Part shown: positions 57,713 through 64,000 of the stretch, one piece after another
Layout: the number at the start of each line of letters is the position of its first letter
Position numbering within the stretch: the first letter of the stretch is position 1
From: Leptospira johnsonii
Lineage (GTDB): Bacteria; Spirochaetota; Leptospiria; Leptospirales; Leptospiraceae
Assembly (NCBI RefSeq): GCF_003112675.1
Contig: NZ_BFAY01000007.1
Span: 385,779-449,778 of the forward strand
Reading direction: 5' to 3'
Length of the DNA: 64,000 nt
Position numbers and translations under genes: made by a program
Notes under the pieces: model-generated
What the model saw: only the letters and a program-made list of their open reading frames with translations
What the model was told of the DNA's origin: nothing
Database searches by the model: none

Positions 57713-58887
57713 GGAAGGGATATAAGCAAACGGAAGTGGGGATCATTCCGGAAGATTGGGAGGTAGCAACGCTTGGAAACCTCATAAATAATATCGAGTA
57801 TGGGTCTTCGACCAAATCGAAATTCGTTGGTAAAATTCCAGTATTGCGAATGGGCAATATCCAAGACGGGAAGATCGATTGGGATAATCTTGTCTTCACA
57901 GACAATGAAACAGAGATTCAAAAGTATTTATTAAATAAAGGCAATGTACTTTTCAATAGGACCAATACAATTGACCTTGTAGGAAAAACAGCGATTTATA
58001 ATGGCGAACGTCCCGCAATTTTCGCGGGATATCTGATTCGCATAAAAGTTTCAGATTCCCTACTTAATGCTGAATACTTAAATTATTTCCTTAATACAAA
58101 ACCTGCAAAAAAACACGGTAGGTTAGTTTTAAGTATTGCGGTAGGCCAAGCAAATATCAATGGGCAAAAATTAAAAAAATATCCAATCCCGCGCCCTCCC
58201 ACTCTCGCCGAACAAGAAGCGATTGCCACAGTCCTCTCAGACACCGATGCCCTGATCGCTCGATTAGAAACTCTTCTCTCTAAAAAACGACAGATTAAAC
58301 AAGGAGCAATGCAAGAGCTTCTAACAGGAAAGCGGAGATTGCCGGGGTTTACTGTAGAATGGGAAACGAAGAATCTTGCTGATGTATGCAATAAAATTAC
58401 CACAGGAAAATTAGACGCAAATGCCATGTCAGAAACTGGCGAATATAGATTTTATACATGTGCGAAAGAATACTATTATATCGATTACTACGCTTTTAAT
58501 ACCGAAGCCTTACTAATTTCTGGAAATGGAGCTAACGTGGGCTATATTCATTATTTTAAAGGGAAATTCAACGCTTATCAAAGAACTTATGTTTTAACCG
58601 ATTTCACAGCAAATCCGATTTATTTGAAGATATATTTGGAATCAAACTTCAAAAATCGAATCAATACAGAAGTCAATGCTGGAAATACTCCGTACATTAA
58701 AATGAATACGATTTCAGAGATGGATATAAAACTCCCCCCTACTCTCGCAGAACAAACCGCCATCGCGACAGTCCTGTCCGACATAGATTCCGAAATCGAA
58801 GCCTTGGAAAAAAAGATCTCCAAATACAAACAGATCAAACAAGGAATGATGCAAAAATTACTTACGGGAGAAATCCGCCTTGTATGA
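57703..58887 (+). CDS. hsdS: Type I restriction-modification specificity subunit HsdS
   Basis: The DNA-recognition subunit (394 aa). Two target-recognition domains each end in a near-identical conserved helix block: PPTLAEQEAIATVLSDTDAL and PPTLAEQTAIATVLSDIDSE, followed by LLTGKRRL and LLTGEIRLV. The first half starts GYKQTEVGIIPEDWEVATLG. The two domains determine a bipartite target, which cannot be read from sequence alone. It overlaps hsdM and the next gene by ten and four bases. No invertible or duplicate hsdS copy is seen here. Confidence 0.94.
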   Translation: MEVRKGYKQTEVGIIPEDWEVATLGNLINNIEYGSSTKSKFVGKIPVLRMGNIQDGKIDWDNLVFTDNETEIQKYLLNKGNVLFNRTNTIDLVGKTAIYNGERPAIFAGYLIRIKVSDSLLNAEYLNYFLNTKPAKKHGRLVLSIAVGQANINGQKLKKYPIPRPPTLAEQEAIATVLSDTDALIARLETLLSKKRQIKQGAMQELLTGKRRLPGFTVEWETKNLADVCNKITTGKLDANAMSETGEYRFYTCAKEYYYIDYYAFNTEALLISGNGANVGYIHYFKGKFNAYQRTYVLTDFTANPIYLKIYLESNFKNRINTEVNAGNTPYIKMNTISEMDIKLPPTLAEQTAIATVLSDIDSEIEALEKKISKYKQIKQGMMQKLLTGEIRLV

Positions 58888-59809
58888 AACAATATTTCCG
58901 GATCATGTTAGGAAGAAAGAGTATTTACGCAGACCAATGCATACGTGAAGGATTCATCGGTTGCGATTTCGATATCTATGAGGATCTGACAAGTAAACTT
59001 CCGGAAAACTGGAAAGAGTTTAATCGGAAATACATTCCAGTCTATCTACAAGCTAATCCCGAAAAAGGAAAAGTTTCCGCCGGGCTCGCCTGCGGGGCCT
59101 TGTATACAATTGCCAAAGGAATCCAGATTGGAGATATCGTTCTCTCTCCTAATGGCTTTGGAGGGTACGCCATTGGAGAAGTGACGGAAAATTATTGGTA
59201 TGAATCAGGGGCAATTCTCCCTCATCGGAGGAAAGTCCATTGGTACCAAAGAGTCATAGACCGTAGGGAAATGAGTCAGGAATTGCGAAATTCTTCCGGA
59301 TCCATCGGAACTGTGAGCGATGTTTCTCGTTATGCGTCGGAAATCGAATCCTTTTTGGTCGGTCCCAAACTCCCCACTTTATATTCCACAGATGAAACTG
59401 TAGAGGATCCGAATGTTTTTGCATTAGAAAAACATTTAGAAGATTTTCTCGTTGCCAATTGGGGCCAAACCGAACTTGGGAAAAAATACGATATTTTTGA
59501 AGAGGAAGTGAGCCTGTTGGCCAGCAATATCGGGTAGATAGTGGAAATATCGACATTTTAGCAATTAGCAAAGACAAAAAAGAACTGCTGGTCGTCGAAC
59601 TCAAAAAAGGAAGAGCCAGCGATTCTGTAGTTGGACAAATCCAACGTTATATGGGCTTTGTCCTCCAAGAATTAGCCGAAGAAAACCAGACCGTAAAAGG
59701 AATTATCATTGCTTTAGAAGATGATCCTAAAATAAAAAGAGCGCTTGCTGTAACTCAAAATATCGAATTCTATCGTTACCAAATCCAATTCAAGTTGCTC
59801 AAAAGTTAA
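58884..59809 (+). pseudogene. NucS/DUF91-like PD-(D/E)XK nuclease, frameshifted
   Basis: The N-terminal frame (58884-59537) encodes a 217-residue piece with a PUA-like or EVE-like appearance (GDIVLSPNGFGGYAIGEV) and ends LEDFLVANWGQTELGKKYDI followed by FEEE. The family then expects GEPVGQQY and the catalytic half, and this is found in another frame: VGQQYRVDSGNIDILAISKD, VVELKKGRASDSVVGQIQRY and IALEDDPKIKRALAV, to a stop at 59809. Adding one G near 59508 (GAAGTGAG to GAAGGTGAG) restores one frame reading EEEGEPVGQQYRVD. The nuclease active residues (D..ID..ELKKGR) are intact downstream, so the lesion is recent or a sequencing error. Confidence 0.85.
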
Positions 59810-59810
59810 T

Positions 59811-62800
59811 ATGGACAAGATCGGACAATCGGAGAAAACCACCCAGGATAGGATCGTTCGCCTTTTCCAGGAAGAGTTAGGATATTCTTTTCTGGGAAAT
59901 TGGAAATCCCGAAGCAATTCCAATGTCGAATCCACTCTGCTGACTGATTATTTAAAAAGATGCAAAATCCCGGACACTCAGATCGATCGCACTTTGGACA
60001 TTCTGAAAAGAACCGCTACAAACTACGAAAAGACACTATATGAGAAAAACAAGGAATTCTATTCTTTACTTCGGTATGGAGTCCCGGTCAAGGAAGAAGT
60101 AGGCGAAAATACACTTACCATTCCGGTCATAGATTGGGAAAATCCTACGCGGAACGATTTTGCCATCGCAGAAGAAGTGACAGTCTATGGCCGGGCAGAA
60201 AAAAGACCGGACTTAGTATTGTATGTAAATGGAATTGCGTTGGCAGTCATCGAGCTTAAGAGCAGTACCCATTCCATCGGGGAAGGAATTCGCCAGAGCA
60301 TTCTAAATCAAAGACCAGAATTCATTCAGGATTTTTTCTCTACAGTTCAATTTATTTTTGCCGGAAACGATACCGAGGGTTTGCGTTACGGAACTATCGA
60401 AACCAAAGAAAAATATTTTCTAAAATGGAAGGAAGATGTCGAAGACGTATCCAGACTCCAAATCGATAAGTATTTTCTTAAACTCTGTAATAAGCAAAGA
60501 CTTTTAGAGATCACCCATAATTTCACTCTATTCGATGGAGGTACCAAAAAACTTCCTCGCCCCCATCAGTATTTCGCAATCAAAGCCGCCCAAAAATTTG
60601 TAGAACGAAAAGAAGGAGGGATTATCTGGCATACCCAAGGTAGTGGCAAAAGTATTCTGATGGTATTTCTCGCAAAATGGATTTTGGAAAACAATCCGAA
60701 TGCCAGGGTTGCAATCATCACAGACCGCGAAGAGTTGGATAAGCAGATCAAAAAGGTGTTTGAGCAGGCAGGCGAGAAAATATATCGAACGAGTAGCGGT
60801 CAGGACCTATTAAAACAATTAGGCCAACCAAGACCAAGGCTCCTCTGCTCATTGATCCATAAATTTGGAAGAAGGGATGTGGATGATTTCAATGCCTTCT
60901 TAAACGAAATCAAAAATTCCTCTGTTGTCCCTCAAGGTGAACTTTTCGTTTTTGTAGACGAAGCCCATCGCACCCAATCTGGAAAACTCCAACTTTTAAT
61001 GAAGGCAATCTTAAAGACCGCCGTGTTCATCGGTTTTACAGGCACCCCGCTCCTTAAGAAAGATAAAAAAACTACCTTAGAAGTTTTCGGAAGGTACATC
61101 CACACTTATAAATTCAACGAAGCCGTAGAGGACGAAGTCGTATTAGATCTGATGTACGAGGCTCGTGATATCGACCAAAGACTCTCTTCTCCGGAAAAAG
61201 TGGACACTTGGTTCCAAGCAAAGACAAAAGGACTCAATAATTATCAAAAACATGAGTTAAAAAAGAAATGGGGCACGATGCAAAAGGTTCTGAGTTCCAA
61301 ATCCAGAATGGAAAAGATCGTCCAAGATATAATTTTCGATTTTAGCACGAAACCTATTCTAAGTTCGGAGTATGGAAACGCAATTTTGGTCGCAGGAAGT
61401 ATATATGAAGCTTGTAAATACTACGAACTATTTCAGAACACGGAACTGAAGAATAAATCCGCTATCATTACTTCTTACAATCCATCTACAGGAGATATCC
61501 GAACGGAAGATACCGGCGAGAATACTGAAACGGAAAAAGAATTTATCTATAAAACGTATAAAAATCTGTTAGGGATCAAATCGACAGAATCTTATGAAGA
61601 TGATGCGAAACAGAGCTTTATCGAGGCGCCTGTGAAAATGAAATTGTTAATCGTGGTGGATAAACTTTTAACCGGCTTCGATGCGCCTTCTTGCTCCTAT
61701 ATTTATTTAGATAAATCAATGCAGGACCATGGACTCTTCCAAGCAATCTGCAGGGTTAATCGATTGGATGGAGAGGAGAAACAATTCGGTTATATTATAG
61801 ATTATAAAGATTTATTCAAGAAAGTAGAAAATGCCGTCGCCGTTTATACTTCTGAAATGGATTTAACAAATGCCACAAGGGAAGATAGCGAAATCATCCT
61901 TAAAGATCGTTTAAAGACAGCCAAAGATAAATTAGAGAATGCACTAGAAGAAATAGAGATACTCTGCGAATCAGTCGAACACCCAAAATCCCTGCTTCAT
62001 TATATTCAGTATTTTTGCGGAAATCCCGAAGTTCCTGAAGAATTAAGAGATACAGAATTTAGACGAGCCTCACTTTACAAATTAACTGCAAATTTAGTTC
62101 GATCTTTTTCAAATATTTGTAACGAACTCGAAGAAGCAAATTTTACATCAACCGAAATCGAAAGAATTCACGAGCGAGTTGAATTCTATCGCGACTTGAG
62201 GGAAACAATCCGAAGAGCGAGTAATGAAATTATTGATCTCAAATCGTATGAAGCGGATATGCACTTCTTGATCGATCACTATATCCAGGCCGATGAATCG
62301 AGAAAAATATCCCGTTTCGATGATATGGCACTTTTGGATATTATAGAAAAATTAGGTATTGCGAAAGCCATCGAAGCTCTACCACAAGCAATCCAAGTTG
62401 ACCATGAAGCATCGGCGGAAACAATTGAAAACAATATTCGCCAGAAAATCATCCAAAATCATCTGTCAGATCCAGCATTCTATAGCGAGATGAGTGAATT
62501 ACTATTTTCGCTGATTCAGAGAAGAAAATTTGAAGCTTTAAACTATGAAACGTATCTTCAATCTATTGCTGCAATAGCAATGCGAGTTTCCAAAGGACAA
62601 AATGACGACCTTCCGAAAAGTTTGAAATCAAAAGGACTGCGAGCTCTTTACAATAACCTTGGAAAGAATGAAGAATTAGCTCAGAAAATTCATTCCGCAA
62701 TCCTCACTGAAAAGCCCGACGGGTGGAAAGGGAACGAGCTAAAGGAAAGAGTCCTAAAGCATGCGCTCTACAAAGCGCTGGACAAAAACGCGGAAGAAGT

Positions 62801-62846
62801 GGAAAGAATCTTTAAAATCCTGGTAGAGCAGCCGGAATATGAATAA
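59811..62846 (+). CDS. hsdR: Type I restriction endonuclease subunit HsdR
   Basis: The 1011-residue motor-nuclease subunit. The N-terminal nuclease domain shows RPDLVLYVNGIALAVIELKS (Asp and E-x-K, residues 132-151). Walker A is HTQGSGKS (274-281), the DEAH box FVFVDEAHRTQS lies at about 380-390, and FIGFTGTPLL is motif III. Helicase motifs continue through LLIVVDKLLTGFDAPSCS and CRVNR, then a long helical C-terminus for binding the methylase core. Apparently intact, so restriction activity is plausible if the operon is expressed. Confidence 0.94.
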   Translation: MDKIGQSEKTTQDRIVRLFQEELGYSFLGNWKSRSNSNVESTLLTDYLKRCKIPDTQIDRTLDILKRTATNYEKTLYEKNKEFYSLLRYGVPVKEEVGENTLTIPVIDWENPTRNDFAIAEEVTVYGRAEKRPDLVLYVNGIALAVIELKSSTHSIGEGIRQSILNQRPEFIQDFFSTVQFIFAGNDTEGLRYGTIETKEKYFLKWKEDVEDVSRLQIDKYFLKLCNKQRLLEITHNFTLFDGGTKKLPRPHQYFAIKAAQKFVERKEGGIIWHTQGSGKSILMVFLAKWILENNPNARVAIITDREELDKQIKKVFEQAGEKIYRTSSGQDLLKQLGQPRPRLLCSLIHKFGRRDVDDFNAFLNEIKNSSVVPQGELFVFVDEAHRTQSGKLQLLMKAILKTAVFIGFTGTPLLKKDKKTTLEVFGRYIHTYKFNEAVEDEVVLDLMYEARDIDQRLSSPEKVDTWFQAKTKGLNNYQKHELKKKWGTMQKVLSSKSRMEKIVQDIIFDFSTKPILSSEYGNAILVAGSIYEACKYYELFQNTELKNKSAIITSYNPSTGDIRTEDTGENTETEKEFIYKTYKNLLGIKSTESYEDDAKQSFIEAPVKMKLLIVVDKLLTGFDAPSCSYIYLDKSMQDHGLFQAICRVNRLDGEEKQFGYIIDYKDLFKKVENAVAVYTSEMDLTNATREDSEIILKDRLKTAKDKLENALEEIEILCESVEHPKSLLHYIQYFCGNPEVPEELRDTEFRRASLYKLTANLVRSFSNICNELEEANFTSTEIERIHERVEFYRDLRETIRRASNEIIDLKSYEADMHFLIDHYIQADESRKISRFDDMALLDIIEKLGIAKAIEALPQAIQVDHEASAETIENNIRQKIIQNHLSDPAFYSEMSELLFSLIQRRKFEALNYETYLQSIAAIAMRVSKGQNDDLPKSLKSKGLRALYNNLGKNEELAQKIHSAILTEKPDGWKGNELKERVLKHALYKALDKNAEEVERIFKILVEQPEYE

Positions 62847-63558
62847 AAACGAATTTGAATTGGGTGGAGTCTATATTGAAGTAATCCAGAAAGAAATTCA
62901 AAATCTCCATCTAAGTGTATATCCGCCTAACGGAAGGGTTAGAATTTCTGCCCCCAAAGAAATGGATATGGATACCATTCGGATCTATACAATTTCGAAA
63001 TTTTCCTGGATCAAGAAGCAACAGAGAAAATTCAAAGCTCAAGCCAGAGAAACGAAAAGAGACTACATCTCCAGAGAGAGTCATTATTACTTAGGAAGAC
63101 GATATCTATTGCGAATCTTCAAAGGTTCTACCCGACCTAGCATTGAAAGAAAATATTCCTATATCGATCTCTGCGTTCCTCCCGGAATTTCAAAAATGAA
63201 AAAGCACACGCTAATACTAGATTGGTATAGAAAAGAACTTAAGCAGATTTCTGAACCGATTTTCAATCATTGGGTACGTAAATTGAATTTGAATAACGTG
63301 GAATTTTCAATCCGCATTATGAAAACGAGATGGGGATCATGTAATAGAGAAAAACGAAAAATTTGGCTTAATTTAGAATTAGTTAAAAAACCAAAAGAAT
63401 GCATTGAATATATTATCGTACATGAGCTACTTCATTTTTTCGAAAAAAACCATTCTCCACGATTCAACTCTTTGATGAGCAAGTATTGCTCAAACTGGAA
63501 AGATTTAAGAGAAAAACTCAATCGACTCCCGATCAGCCATATTGATTGGGAATACTGA
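62839..63558 (+). CDS. YgjP-like (DUF45) metallopeptidase
   Basis: A 239-residue zinc peptidase of the YgjP/SprT-like group. RWGSCNREKRKIWLNLELVK (about 164-183) leads to the zinc motif VHELLHFFEKNHSPRF, with HELLH at 195-199 and the third His a few residues later. It overlaps hsdR by eight bases and must be part of the restriction operon, in which such proteases recur. It may regulate or clean up restriction subunits, but this is inference. A weak hairpin (63611-63626) follows its stop. Confidence 0.9.
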   Translation: MNKNEFELGGVYIEVIQKEIQNLHLSVYPPNGRVRISAPKEMDMDTIRIYTISKFSWIKKQQRKFKAQARETKRDYISRESHYYLGRRYLLRIFKGSTRPSIERKYSYIDLCVPPGISKMKKHTLILDWYRKELKQISEPIFNHWVRKLNLNNVEFSIRIMKTRWGSCNREKRKIWLNLELVKKPKECIEYIIVHELLHFFEKNHSPRFNSLMSKYCSNWKDLREKLNRLPISHIDWEY

Positions 63559-63657
63559 TTAAATTTCTAACAGAAATAACTCACATAATCGCTCTGCTTC
63601 GTATCACACGCGAAAATCTATTTTCGTTAACACATCCCCATCCCCCCACCAAATAAA

Positions 63658-63685
63658 AAAGCCGAAGGCTTTCACCATCGGCTTT
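63658..63685 (-). terminator. Intrinsic terminator of the rRNA transcript
   Basis: On the minus strand AAAGCCGA and TCGGCTTT form a perfect 8-bp stem with a 12-base loop, followed by TTTTTTATTT (opposite 63651-63660). It lies about 190 bases after the 23S 3' end and ends transcription before the metallopeptidase gene. Confidence 0.85.
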
Positions 63686-63871
63686 AAGTGTAGATTACTT
63701 CTACAAACGTTATAACTGCGAATATTTCACACTGTTGCTGATCATCTTGTATGGATGTTCATGTTAGCATCCACTTGGAAGGTGGATGCTATATTGGCGT
63801 TGTCACCACCGAAAAAAGAAGTAAGTCTTTTCTCGGTTTTACTCTATAGAACATAACGTTCTAATTTCGTA
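63686..63871 (-). other. 23S 3' trailer with strong hairpins, no 5S
   Basis: Two clear structures occur: TAGCATCCAC/GTGGATGCTA (63765-63774 with 63782-63791) and a 12-bp arm pair with one mismatch beginning ACCGA (63808-63838). A small AGAAC/GTTCT pair lies next to the 23S end and may belong to the processing stem. I looked for 5S landmarks and tRNA folds here and found none. Together with the short flank (63559-63657) beyond the protease stop, no gene is seen. Confidence 0.5.

Positions 63872-64000
<129 letters not shown>

Noticed and set aside
59440..59540. Programmed -1 ribosomal frameshift in the nuclease gene
   Set aside because: The required shift point lies after the Glu run, where no X-XXY-YYZ slippery site exists, and shifting at the nearby A-run would meet a stop codon. 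A one-base deletion explains the break better.
63559..63871. Possible 5S rRNA next to 23S
   Set aside because: None of the conserved 5S stretches could be found on either strand, and the visible hairpins do not fit the 5S fold.

Overview
The window looks like chromosomal DNA of a spirochaete of the genus Leptospira. This is an inference from gene content and style: moderate GC, many short-lipobox lipoproteins with no wider relatives I recognise, expanded histidine kinases, frequent TTG/GTG starts, a tRNA-Ile/tRNA-Ala pair away from any rRNA gene, and a 23S rRNA 3' end with no recognisable 5S gene after it. The species cannot be named from this sequence alone.

Layout. 0-11.6 kb: a membrane-anchored unknown, a chemotaxis receptor, a zinc dehydrogenase, a detoxification-like run (thioesterase, MAPEG, glutathione transferase) and two related histidine kinases. 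11.8-18.3 kb: a five-gene minus-strand operon (SMP-30-like protein, acyl-CoA dehydrogenase, APH-type kinase, DUF6285, histidine phosphatase), divergent from a cyclic-nucleotide-binding protein and an acyltransferase. 18.4-30.3 kb: a lipoprotein, a convergent response regulator/kinase pair, two tRNAs, two paralogous polytopic membrane proteins flanking a sugar dehydrogenase and a PaiB-like protein, and a flavin/iron-sulfur membrane fusion. 30.4-44.9 kb: TfoX with a histone-like tail, a heavy-metal RND pump operon lacking its adaptor gene, DUF3095, split proline catabolism (PRODH and P5C dehydrogenase), and two DNA-alkylation glycosylases placed divergently. 45-53.4 kb: ABC-F ATPase, GFA protein, TetR/NmrA pair, diiron-type hydrolase, sterol desaturase family, a lipoprotein and a MATE exporter, with several palindromic intergenic elements.

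53.7-63.6 kb is a compact defence island and the most interesting part. It begins with a toxin-antitoxin-chaperone (TAC) operon: a HigB-like toxin, an XRE antitoxin with a long C-terminal tail, and a SecB-like chaperone, all coupled by 1-4 base overlaps and preceded by a good sigma70 promoter with an embedded dyad. Divergent from it is a type I restriction-modification operon (hsdM, hsdS, hsdR) that also carries a NucS/DUF91-like nuclease gene between hsdS and hsdR, broken by a one-base deletion just before its catalytic domain, and a YgjP-type metallopeptidase overlapping the end of hsdR. The island abuts the 3' end of a 23S rRNA gene, which reads inward from the right edge and ends at a clear intrinsic terminator.

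All names rest on motif recognition by eye. No database search or structure prediction was run.
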